Shown here piece after piece: positions 24,517 through 31,779 of a DNA stretch of 64,000 nucleotides. The notes beneath the pieces were generated by a model. The model was given only the letters and a program-made list of their open reading frames with translations. It had not been told where the DNA came from and searched no databases. Position numbers and translations under genes: made by a program. The stretch is from Pedobacter foliorum (GTDB lineage: Bacteria > Bacteroidota > Bacteroidia > Sphingobacteriales > Sphingobacteriaceae): contig NZ_JABSNU010000007.1 of assembly GCF_013266735.1 (NCBI RefSeq), positions 62,001 to 126,000 on the forward strand, read 5' to 3'. Positions within the stretch are counted from its first letter, which is position 1, and every line of letters starts with the position of its first letter.

Positions 24517-25372
24517 AGATTTTGGATAGTGTTATTAAAATAATGGCGGCAAGCGCTAAAAACAGCCCCCAGTAGTTTAGTTTGTTTAGGCTCTCCTTAA
24601 AAATAAAAATACCTATTACGCTACCTAAAATGATTACGCCCATATTCATACTGGCAAATACGGTTGATGGGTTCTCGGCCATCGCACCATGCGCTTTAAG
24701 GTAAAACAGGATATTAAAAAAGTTGAAAAAGCCCAATACGCATCCACAAATAAAGTTAACCAGTTCCAGTTTTTGGTTTTTAAACGCTCTAAGGTATAAG
24801 ATAGAGACAATTGAAATGATAAAAGCCAGGATAAAAACGATGGTTAAAGAGGTTGTGTAGGGGATTGATTTGATTTGTGCTACCTGCTTAAAAAGTATGT
24901 CGATTAGCCCAAAACCAACAAATACGATAAGTGGGTAAAACCAGCTGCCTATTGTGCTTCTTTGCTTAGTTTTCTTATATAAAGTAAAAAATATAGCTAT
25001 AAAACCCAACGCAAGTCCACAGATTTTAGTGATGGTAAAATGCTCTTTAAAGAGAAAATAGGAGGCCAGGATGGGAATAAACAGCGACAACCGTTGTGCA
25101 ATATCTGTTCTGGCAATACCGATGTTTCTAACGGAACCCGCTAAGAACCAGAAAATAACAGGTAGCAAAACGCCAAGACCTAAATAAATATCATAGTGCG
25201 CAGTAGAAGCAAGGTCTTTGAAGCTGGGTTTGAAAAAGAAAATACTTAAACCAATTGCAAAAAGGTAATTCCAGGTAACTGCTTGAGGGATATTGATTTT
25301 ATATCTCTTTGCTAGCTTTAAAAGTACTCCGACAGTAACACTGCAGAGAATGCTTATGAGCAGGTAAATCAT
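24506..25372 (-). CDS. DMT/EamA-family inner-membrane transporter
   Basis: A 288-residue protein with about ten hydrophobic helices arranged in two halves, as in drug/metabolite (EamA) transporters. Each half ends with a pattern such as LFKEHFTITKICGLALGFIAIFFTLYKK (around 110-137) or IFKESLNKLNYWGLFLALAAIILITLSK (around 255-283), the duplicated EamA signature. The substrate is unknown. It sits between ribD (4 bp upstream) and yigZ (11-bp overlap) in a tight minus-strand operon. A link with flavin metabolism through ribD is possible but not supported by anything in the protein. Confidence 0.88.
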   Translation of the reverse strand: MIYLLISILCSVTVGVLLKLAKRYKINIPQAVTWNYLFAIGLSIFFFKPSFKDLASTAHYDIYLGLGVLLPVIFWFLAGSVRNIGIARTDIAQRLSLFIPILASYFLFKEHFTITKICGLALGFIAIFFTLYKKTKQRSTIGSWFYPLIVFVGFGLIDILFKQVAQIKSIPYTTSLTIVFILAFIISIVSILYLRAFKNQKLELVNFICGCVLGFFNFFNILFYLKAHGAMAENPSTVFASMNMGVIILGSVIGIFIFKESLNKLNYWGLFLALAAIILITLSKIYAI

Positions 25373-25376
25373 TTGT

Positions 25377-26423
25377 TTAGGTATTTTGGTAGATTGTTAA
25401 TTTGTCGTTTTCTAGGTAATGTTGGTCTGTTATTATGCCATTGATTGCGGGCGATGCAATACCATCTTGCCATGATGTGGCTGAGGTAAAAACCCTTGCT
25501 TCGTCCCATAAATTGGCCTGAATAAACTGATTCAGAATATTTGCTCCGCCTTCAATAATAACAGATTGTATATCCATGAGGTACAACTGGAAAGCTATTT
25601 TCTGAGGAAGATAATACTGCATATCTTCCATTTGGATGAAGTGAATGTTGTTTTGTACTTCCGTTTTTACTTCGTTTATAATGATGGTTTTTGCACTGTC
25701 GTTATAAATATGATTATCTGCTGGAACCTGCAAATCGCGGTCAATAAGTATCCTTACCGGGTTTTTACCGGGCCATTCTCTGGCATTTAATTGAGGATTA
25801 TCGGCAATTGCGGTTTGCTTTCCAATAAGTATGGCATCCTCTTCAGTGCGCCATTTGTGCACTAGTTTTTTTGCCAGCGGACCGCTTATCCATTGTTGTG
25901 CAGTATCTTTTGGTGCAAAATAACCGTTTGCTGTGGTTGCCCATTTGAGTATAATAAAAGGACGCTGTTGCTTTATTCTGGTAAAAAAACGGCGGTTCAA
26001 GTAACTACATTCATTTTGCAGAACACCGGTTTCTACTTTAATGCCAGCATTTTTAAGCTTTTCAATTCCTTTCCCATTTACATCAGCAAAAGGATCTGTA
26101 TTGCCAATAACAACCCTTTTTAATCGGTGTTTAACCAGTAAATCAGCACAAGGAGGGGTTTTGCCAAAATGAGCACAGGGCTCTAAACTTACATATGCGG
26201 TTGCGTTTGCCAGTAATTCCGCGGCTTTATCGCCATGGTTTTTAAGCACATCATTTATGGCGTTTACTTCGGCATGGGCTTCACCAAATTTTTTATGGTA
26301 TCCCTCGCCAATTATTTTATCATTATTTACTATTACACAGCCAACTAGAGGGTTTGGGCTAACACTTCCGATCCCCATTTTTGCCAATTCCAGGCAACGC
26401 TGCATATATAGTTCATCTGTCAT
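25377..26423 (-). CDS. ribD: Bifunctional riboflavin biosynthesis deaminase/reductase RibD
   Basis: A 348-residue enzyme for two successive steps of riboflavin synthesis. The N-terminal deaminase has zinc ligands His50 in HAEVNAI, Cys83 and Cys92 in EPCAHFGKTPPCADLL. The C-terminal reductase domain starts around residue 150 (RPFIILKWATTANGYFA) and includes a GGANILNQF segment near 300. The deaminase part is fully conserved; the reductase part is a little short but plausible. It is the first gene of an operon with the DMT transporter, yigZ and the phosphorylase. It is divergent from prmC with only 48 bp between start codons, leaving no room for an FMN riboswitch. Confidence 0.95.
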   Translation of the reverse strand: MTDELYMQRCLELAKMGIGSVSPNPLVGCVIVNNDKIIGEGYHKKFGEAHAEVNAINDVLKNHGDKAAELLANATAYVSLEPCAHFGKTPPCADLLVKHRLKRVVIGNTDPFADVNGKGIEKLKNAGIKVETGVLQNECSYLNRRFFTRIKQQRPFIILKWATTANGYFAPKDTAQQWISGPLAKKLVHKWRTEEDAILIGKQTAIADNPQLNAREWPGKNPVRILIDRDLQVPADNHIYNDSAKTIIINEVKTEVQNNIHFIQMEDMQYYLPQKIAFQLYLMDIQSVIIEGGANILNQFIQANLWDEARVFTSATSWQDGIASPAINGIITDQHYLENDKLTIYQNT

Positions 26424-26428
26424 TAAAG

Positions 26429-26465
26429 CAAAAGTAAGGTATATTGTTCGATTTACTTACTTTTG
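26429..26465. promoter_or_regulatory. Divergent -7 elements for ribD and prmC
   Basis: TACTTTTG occurs on the minus strand (26436-26429), about 5 bp before the ribD ATG. It occurs again on the plus strand (26458-26465), 6 bp before the prmC ATG. Both match TAnnTTTG and imply leaderless or nearly leaderless transcripts. No clear -33 TTG is seen for either. Confidence 0.55.
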
Positions 26466-26471
26466 CATAGC

Positions 26472-27329
26472 ATGAATTTAAAGCAATTATTGCATCATTT
26501 TACGAAAGAGTTAATAGAGATTTACGACGAACAGGAAATAATTTCTATTTTCAATATTATTGTGGAGCATATTTCGGGTTTCAACAGGAGTCAGTTGATG
26601 TTAAACGGGGGTGCTGAGGTAGAAGAGGTTAAATACAATACCTATCTGCAGGCATTAGATAGATTGAAGACGGGAGAGCCTCCGCAATATGTAATTGGCG
26701 ATACCATTTTTTATGGATTAACTTTTAAGGTTAACCCCGCTGTATTAATTCCTCGCCCGGAAACCGAAGAGCTTGTTGATTGGATTATTGAAAGATGCAA
26801 TTCAGCTTCATTAAAACGAGGGAGCCTACTTGATATTGGAACGGGAAGCGGCTGCATTGCTATTTCCTTAAAAAAGAATCTGGGACCTGACTTTAAGGTA
26901 AGTGCTATTGACGTGTCGGAGGGTGCTTTGGCCACTGCAACTGAAAATGCACTGTTAAATAATGCTCAAGTTAACTTTATTCATGCCGATATTCTGAGTT
27001 ATAGTAGCAACGAAAAATACGATCTGATTGTAAGCAATCCTCCTTACATAACAATGGAAGAGCAAAAGGAAATGCACCACAATGTATTGGAAAACGAGCC
27101 TCATTTGGCATTGTTTGTTTCTGATGAAAAGCCGCTTATATTTTACGAAGCAATTGCAGAATTTGCCCTTAGCAACCTAAATAGTAATGGTCTTTTATGT
27201 TTTGAGATTAATGAGTATTTAGGTGAAGAAACTATGCAGATGTTAATTGATAAGTCATTTATAAATATAGAGTTAAGAAAAGATATGCAAGGTAAGGATA
27301 GGATGATTATCTGCTCACATCCTAATTAG
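26472..27329 (+). CDS. prmC: Peptide chain release factor N5-glutamine methyltransferase PrmC
   Basis: A 285-residue SAM-dependent methyltransferase that methylates the GGQ glutamine of release factors. The N-terminal helical domain is followed by the SAM-binding LDIGTGSGCIAISL near residues 119-132 and the active-site NPPY motif in DLIVSNPPYITMEE near 189-192. A TTG three codons upstream is in frame, but ATG 26472 opens the conserved part and lies just after a TACTTTTG -7 element, so I prefer it. It is divergent from ribD, and converges on xerD with a 17-bp gap. Confidence 0.95.
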   Translation: MNLKQLLHHFTKELIEIYDEQEIISIFNIIVEHISGFNRSQLMLNGGAEVEEVKYNTYLQALDRLKTGEPPQYVIGDTIFYGLTFKVNPAVLIPRPETEELVDWIIERCNSASLKRGSLLDIGTGSGCIAISLKKNLGPDFKVSAIDVSEGALATATENALLNNAQVNFIHADILSYSSNEKYDLIVSNPPYITMEEQKEMHHNVLENEPHLALFVSDEKPLIFYEAIAEFALSNLNSNGLLCFEINEYLGEETMQMLIDKSFINIELRKDMQGKDRMIICSHPN

Positions 27330-27346
27330 TTGTTTATTGCTATACT

Positions 27347-28246
27347 TTAGCTTCTTGGGTGAAATTCTGTAATTACTCCTTTTAAATAATCTCTGTCCAG
27401 GTGGGTGTAAATCTCGGTGGTAGTAATGCTCGAATGGCCTAACATTTCCTGTACAGCTCTTAAATCGGCACCACCTTCTATTAAATGTGTAGCAAACGAA
27501 TGCCTAAAGGTATGCGGACTAATGCTTTTGCTTATTCCGGCTTTTACCGCCAAGGCTTTTATAGTGGTAAAAACGGAAATTCTTGACAAACCAGTTCCTC
27601 CACGATTTAAAAAGATGTAATCCTCGTATCCTTTCTTAATGCTAATATGAACTCTTGATTCTTCAATGTAGATTTTAATGAACTTAAGTGCAGCTGCTCC
27701 AATTGGCACAATACGTTCTTTATTGCCTTTTCCTATTACTTTAATATACTCGTTTTCGAAATAGATGTTGGATATTCTCAGGCTGATAAGCTCTGTAACC
27801 CTTAAGCCACAGCCATAAAGCGTTTCGAGCATGGCTTTATTTCGCATCCCTTCAGGCTTTGAAGCATCAATAATATCAATTAACTGGTTGATTTCTATGG
27901 TATTGAGTGTGTCAGGTAACTTGCGGGATAGTCTTGGCGATTCCAGTAGTTCCGTCGGATCTACAGAGATAATCTGCTCAAGCAACATAAAGCTAAAAAA
28001 GGATTTGAGCCCAGATATTACCCTTGCTTGCGTACTTGGAAGCATCCCTAGTTCATTTACCCATGTTATGAATAGCTTTAAGTCATCTTTTGTAACTTCC
28101 TTAAAATTAACTGGTTTATCAACTGATTCGAGATACTGCGATAACTTATCGATATCAGTTAAATAGGCATCAATAGAGTTGGCTGATAGCGAGCGCTCCA
28201 GCTTCAGATAGTCTTTAAACGATTTTAAATAGGGGTTTTTAATCAC
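27347..28246 (-). CDS. xerD: Site-specific tyrosine recombinase XerD
   Basis: A 299-residue tyrosine recombinase with an N-terminal SAM-like core-binding domain (residues 1-95) and a C-terminal catalytic domain. The catalytic set is Arg149 in GCGLRVTEL, Lys173 in GKGNKER, His245 and Arg248 in SPHTFRHSFATHLIEGGADLRAVQEMLGH, His271 and the nucleophile Tyr280 in TEIYTHLD. The length and motifs are those of chromosomal XerC/XerD, which resolve chromosome dimers at dif; no mobile element surrounds it. XerD rather than XerC is the likely call but not certain. The start is GTG at 28246. It is divergent from aroQ. Confidence 0.9.
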   Translation of the reverse strand: MIKNPYLKSFKDYLKLERSLSANSIDAYLTDIDKLSQYLESVDKPVNFKEVTKDDLKLFITWVNELGMLPSTQARVISGLKSFFSFMLLEQIISVDPTELLESPRLSRKLPDTLNTIEINQLIDIIDASKPEGMRNKAMLETLYGCGLRVTELISLRISNIYFENEYIKVIGKGNKERIVPIGAAALKFIKIYIEESRVHISIKKGYEDYIFLNRGGTGLSRISVFTTIKALAVKAGISKSISPHTFRHSFATHLIEGGADLRAVQEMLGHSSITTTEIYTHLDRDYLKGVITEFHPRS

Positions 28247-28277
28247 ACAAAAATTTTCTGATGTAAGTTTTTAGCTT

Positions 28278-28285
28278 TAAGTTTG
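28278..28285 (+). promoter_or_regulatory. Putative aroQ -7 promoter element
   Basis: TAAGTTTG matches TAnnTTTG and ends 5 bp before the aroQ ATG, again predicting an almost leaderless mRNA. Confidence 0.5.
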
Positions 28286-28290
28286 AACTG

Positions 28291-28710
28291 ATGAAGATAC
28301 AAATTATTAATGGCCCAAATTTAAACCTTTTAGGGGTTAGAGAGCCCGGTATTTACGGAAATTTAAGCTTTGATCAATATATTCCGCAATTGCGCGAAAT
28401 GTACAGCATCATTGAAATTGATTATTATCAGAGTAATGTTGAGGGTGAGCTTGTAAATAAACTGCATGAGGTTGGTTTTGACTATGATGGTATTGTACTA
28501 AATGGCGGTGCATATACGCATACTTCTGTAGCTATTGCTGATGCAATTGCAGCTATCAAAACTCCTGTAATTGAGGTTCATATATCTAATATTTACGCAA
28601 GGGAAGAGTATAGGCACATTTCGCTTACCGGCAAGAACTGTAAGGGCGTTTTAACTGGTTTTGGTATGGATGGGTATAGATTGGCAATCGAAAGTTTGCT
28701 AAAGGGTTAG
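28291..28710 (+). CDS. aroQ: 3-dehydroquinate dehydratase, type II
   Basis: A 139-residue shikimate-pathway enzyme that dehydrates 3-dehydroquinate to 3-dehydroshikimate. Family motifs are complete: INGPNLNLLGVREPGIYG at 6-23 with catalytic Tyr22, LNGGAYTHTSVAIADAI near 70-86, and EVHISNIYAREEYRH near 95-109 with the catalytic His. The length is typical of the dodecameric type II class. It is followed after 4 bp by a secreted M28 peptidase on the same strand; that linkage is probably only transcriptional. Confidence 0.97.
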   Translation: MKIQIINGPNLNLLGVREPGIYGNLSFDQYIPQLREMYSIIEIDYYQSNVEGELVNKLHEVGFDYDGIVLNGGAYTHTSVAIADAIAAIKTPVIEVHISNIYAREEYRHISLTGKNCKGVLTGFGMDGYRLAIESLLKG

Positions 28711-28714
28711 AAAT

Positions 28715-29683
28715 ATGCAGATTAAGACTTGTTTACTAACGGCTGTTTGTTCTGTTGTCGGGTTTGGTGCTATTGCGCAAACAGATGTTACTGAGAAAGA
28801 GATTTTAGGCCATATTTCGTTTCTTTCCTCACCAAAAATGGCAGGTCGTTTTCCTGGAACTAAACAGAATAAAAAGGTTGTTAATTACCTGATTAAGGAT
28901 TTTAAAAAGGCTGGTATTAAGTCAATTAATGACAGTTACCTACAGGAGTTTGTTGCCAAAATAAGGGTAAAAAAAGGGGTTACGGATACGCCTAGAGTTA
29001 AAACACAGAATGTAATTGGTGTTATTGAGGGTAGCGATCCTGTTTTAAAGAATGAATTTATTGTTCTTGGTGCTCATTATGACCATTTGGGAATGGGCGG
29101 GCCATCCTCTAAAAAGCCTGATACGGTGGGTATTCATCCTGGTGCTGACGATAATGCAAGCGGAACAGCTGCTTTATTGGAAATTGCTGAGAAACTATCG
29201 GCCAATAGAAAAGATTTGAAGCGCAGCGTGCTTGTAATTGCTTTTGGTGCTGAAGAACAAGGTTTATTAGGATCGCGCTACTTTGTTGAGCACCCTTTAA
29301 TTCCGTTATCATCTATTAAACTGATGTTGAATATGGACATGGTTGGTCGTATGAATTCAGAAAAGCAATTGTACATGGGCGGCGCAGCCTCCTTTGATGG
29401 CGGTATGGATTTAATGAAAAGCCTTGGACCACAGGTAGGTATTAACCCGATTGTGATTCCTTATGATGTTGGTGGTTCTGATCATGTTTCATTTTATAAA
29501 AAGAATATCTCCGTGCTTGGTTTTCATACCGGCGGTCACCCGCAATATCATACACCGGAAGACGACATTGCCCATATCAATATCGCTGGCGAAAAACTGG
29601 TTTGCGAATATATTTACAAAGCAATTGTGAGTGTAGCAAACAGGGAAGGTGCAATATCATTTGTTCCTGAAAAGAAAAATTAA
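28715..29683 (+). CDS. Secreted M28-family zinc peptidase
   Basis: A 322-residue exported aminopeptidase-type protein with signal peptide MQIKTCLLTAVCSVVGFGAIAQ. The di-zinc ligands are visible in order: GAHYDHLG near 108-115, GADDNASG near 143-150 (bridging Asp), GAEEQGLLGS near 174-183, NMDMVGR near 203-209 and GGSDHVSFY near 250-258. It should remove N-terminal residues from peptides in the periplasm or outside the cell. A PA domain is not evident. It follows aroQ by 4 bp and ends at a repeat half-copy that may act as its terminator hairpin. Confidence 0.93.
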   Translation: MQIKTCLLTAVCSVVGFGAIAQTDVTEKEILGHISFLSSPKMAGRFPGTKQNKKVVNYLIKDFKKAGIKSINDSYLQEFVAKIRVKKGVTDTPRVKTQNVIGVIEGSDPVLKNEFIVLGAHYDHLGMGGPSSKKPDTVGIHPGADDNASGTAALLEIAEKLSANRKDLKRSVLVIAFGAEEQGLLGSRYFVEHPLIPLSSIKLMLNMDMVGRMNSEKQLYMGGAASFDGGMDLMKSLGPQVGINPIVIPYDVGGSDHVSFYKKNISVLGFHTGGHPQYHTPEDDIAHINIAGEKLVCEYIYKAIVSVANREGAISFVPEKKN

Positions 29684-30063
29684 GTAACCTTTACATCATC
29701 CCGGCGAAGGCCGGGATCTCCCACAAAATATCACTTCATTTTACACCAATCTTTTCGGTACCGCTTCGGAACCGGCTCGGTACCCGGTTTGGAATAATGA
29801 GGCTTTTCTCAGGCTCTTCTCAGGCCCCCCTCAGGCCTAAGTGAGGTAAATCGCCTGATATACCCCTGGCTTAAGTCTCCTTTATGCCTGAGTAATTTGC
29901 ACTAGGCAAGCGCGAGGAACTAGTGCTCTCTATGAACAGAATCTTGATAAAAAAACGGAATTGTATGTAGTATTTTAAACGATCTGATATGTGTTATCTC
30001 TAAAAACGTAATACACACTTAATATCTTATTTATATCCCTTGTCGAGTTTTGAGATTAATATC
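29684..30063. other. Complex intergenic region upstream of the ECF sigma gene
   Basis: A 380-bp gap with no gene. It holds a hairpin half-copy of the dispersed repeat (29698-29717), a GC-rich stretch with CGGTACCG and GGTACCCGG (29756-29790), three CTCAGGC units spaced 11 bp apart near 29810-29836, a later GCCTGAG (29886-29892), and an inverted repeat GCACTAG (29899-29905)/CTAGTGC (29920-29926). The sigma-gene promoter must lie here but was not identified. Confidence 0.55.
29698..29717. repeat. Dispersed palindromic repeat, half copy C
   Basis: ATCCCGGC-GAAG-GCCGGGAT, a perfect 8-bp stem with a GAAG loop. It shares the GGCGAAGGCC core and the TCAT lead-in of copy A's left arm, but the second arm and terminal CGTCAT inverted repeat are not found. 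Confidence 0.6.
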
Positions 30064-30591
30064 ATGGGGTCAAACAAAGAGCTTATTAATTTTGAGTTGC
30101 TCTATAAACGCTGGAGTGGCATGCTACATCAGTATGCCTGTTATTTTGTAAAGGATGAAGAAGCTGCAGCCAGTTTGGTGAATGATCTATTTGTACAATT
30201 CTGGTTTAATAAAACAAAACCTGATAACCTTAAGGGCTACTTGTTTAGGGCAATAAAGAATTCCGCCATCAATTACCTGAAGCAGCATAAGAACAAATCA
30301 CTCACTTTACTTGATCAGGAGGACCTGACTGCAATTTCTGATCTTTCCTTTGGCGATGAAATTACGAATGAATCTGAGCAATCGGCTTTTCTGCATTTTC
30401 TCATTAGCAAACTTCCTGAACGGAGGCAATTGGTTTTTAAAATGCACAGAATAGAGGGCTTTAGTTACGCAGAGATTGCGGACTTACTCCAAATCTCTGT
30501 TAGAACTGTGGAAGACCATCTTTCGAAAAGTATGCAGTTTATCTATGATCAGTCCCAACATTTAATTCATAGAAAGTTAACAGAAGCTTAA
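30064..30591 (+). CDS. ECF sigma factor (FecI-like, Bacteroidota family)
   Basis: A 175-residue sigma factor. Region 2 is ELLYKRWSGMLHQYACYFVKDEEAAASLVNDLFVQFWFN at about 10-48. Region 4 is LPERRQLVFKMHRIEGFSYAEIADLLQISVRTVEDHLSKSMQFI at about 120-163, with the helix-turn-helix. A TTG eight codons upstream is in frame, but ATG 30064 is preferred. It is followed by FecR, a TonB receptor with an STN domain and a purple acid phosphatase, so it should direct core RNA polymerase to this uptake operon when the receptor reports its ligand (established for fec-type signalling, inferred here). Confidence 0.92.
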   Translation: MGSNKELINFELLYKRWSGMLHQYACYFVKDEEAAASLVNDLFVQFWFNKTKPDNLKGYLFRAIKNSAINYLKQHKNKSLTLLDQEDLTAISDLSFGDEITNESEQSAFLHFLISKLPERRQLVFKMHRIEGFSYAEIADLLQISVRTVEDHLSKSMQFIYDQSQHLIHRKLTEA

Positions 30592-30651
30592 CTGATCCCA
30601 ACCCGTATTTTTTGCGCACACAATTGTCTTTACTGTTGAATGAGGATAGTT

Positions 30652-31668
30652 ATGGATAATAAATTATGGGATTGCATCACCAAGCGCTTGTCTGCTGAAG
30701 AAACAGCACAGACAGCAGCCATGCTGGATGCCTGGCTTGCCGAAGATGCAGCACACCTGGAAGAATATATAAAGATACAGGAGCTCTGGGCGCTGTCGGA
30801 AAAGCTACCGGTACAAGAACCGTTAGATTTTGGGTGGGTTAAGGATCAAATTTCCGAAACCAGTCTGGTGCTACAGCTTGCCCAAACAAATAAAGCTGGT
30901 CTATGGTGGAAGTATGGTTTGGCCGCAGCCATGACCGGTATCTTCCTACTGACAGGGCTATTTTATTATCGCTCCGCACAAATTTCAACTCAACCTGAAA
31001 AGTGGGTACTGAAAAGTGCTGGAGCCGGTAAGATCATTAAGGTTTTACTACCAGACAGTACCACTGTATGGTTGAACTCGGGAAGTGAGATTAGCTATAA
31101 GGATGACTTCAAAAAAGATCAGCTGCGCTTGGTGAAGTTGAGCGGAGAGGCATATTTTGAAGTTACGCATGATGCGTCGCATCCTTTTGTGGTGAGCAGC
31201 TCCGGAATGAACACTACGGTTTACGGAACCAGTTTCAATGTACGGGCTTATGGTGGTGAACAATTAATGGTAGTTGCGGTTAATTCGGGTAAAGTGGGGG
31301 TAACCACAACTGAAAATAAAAAAGCAGTGTTCCTATTGCCAAGTGAAAAGTTAACCTACGACAGGAAAAAGGCTAAAACTGAAAAGACCATCATGAGTAA
31401 AAACGATGTAGATTCCTGGGTGTCAGGTGAACTAATCTTTGAACAAACCCCATTCAATGAAGTTTTTGAAACTTTAGCCCGAAAGTATAACCTGAAGATC
31501 AAGACAGGAAAGGTTAACTATACTGATTGCAAGCTGACTGCAAGATTCAGAAACAAATCTATACATGAAGTGCTGAAAACACTAAATCTCTCTATGAACA
31601 TACAATCAAAATTTGTTGGACAAACCATTTACATAGAAGGAGGAGCACCATGCAGTAGTACCAAATAA
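30652..31668 (+). CDS. FecR-family anti-sigma / sigma regulator
   Basis: A 338-residue inner-membrane protein. The cytosolic N-terminal part (1-85) binds the sigma factor. A transmembrane helix lies at about 87-105 (YGLAAAMTGIFLLTGLFYY). The periplasmic FecR domain runs from KVLLPDSTTVWLNSGSEISY near 130 to EAYFEVTHDASHPFVV near 168. The C-terminal DUF4974-type domain (about 255-330, LIFEQTPFNEVFETLARKYNLKI) resembles the STN partner fold. ATG 30640 is also in frame, four codons earlier. It transmits the signal from the downstream receptor to the ECF sigma encoded 60 bp upstream. Confidence 0.92.
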   Translation: MDNKLWDCITKRLSAEETAQTAAMLDAWLAEDAAHLEEYIKIQELWALSEKLPVQEPLDFGWVKDQISETSLVLQLAQTNKAGLWWKYGLAAAMTGIFLLTGLFYYRSAQISTQPEKWVLKSAGAGKIIKVLLPDSTTVWLNSGSEISYKDDFKKDQLRLVKLSGEAYFEVTHDASHPFVVSSSGMNTTVYGTSFNVRAYGGEQLMVVAVNSGKVGVTTTENKKAVFLLPSEKLTYDRKKAKTEKTIMSKNDVDSWVSGELIFEQTPFNEVFETLARKYNLKIKTGKVNYTDCKLTARFRNKSIHEVLKTLNLSMNIQSKFVGQTIYIEGGAPCSSTK

Positions 31669-31672
31669 AAAA

Positions 31673-31698
31673 GCCGTTCCTGTTTGCCCAGGGACGGC
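31673..31698 (+). terminator. Weak hairpin between fecR and the receptor gene (possible attenuator)
   Basis: GCCGTTCC (31673-31680) pairs with GGGACGGC (31691-31698) with one G-U pair. The tail CTTAATTCTT is a poor U tract, so partial attenuation between regulators and the receptor is more likely than full termination. Confidence 0.45.
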
Positions 31699-31779
31699 CT
31701 TAATTCTTAGCCAAACTGCGGCGAACCGTTGACTATCATTTTATTATTTAAATCGTTAAAATTTAAACAACTCAAATTT

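Noticed and set aside
26424..26471. FMN riboswitch upstream of ribD
   Set aside because: Only 48 bp separate the divergent start codons, too short for the RFN element, and both -7 elements occupy it.
27347..28246. XerD-like gene as an integrase of a mobile element
   Set aside because: Length, catalytic residues and housekeeping neighbours (prmC, aroQ) fit chromosomal XerD; no attachment-site repeats or cargo genes are seen.
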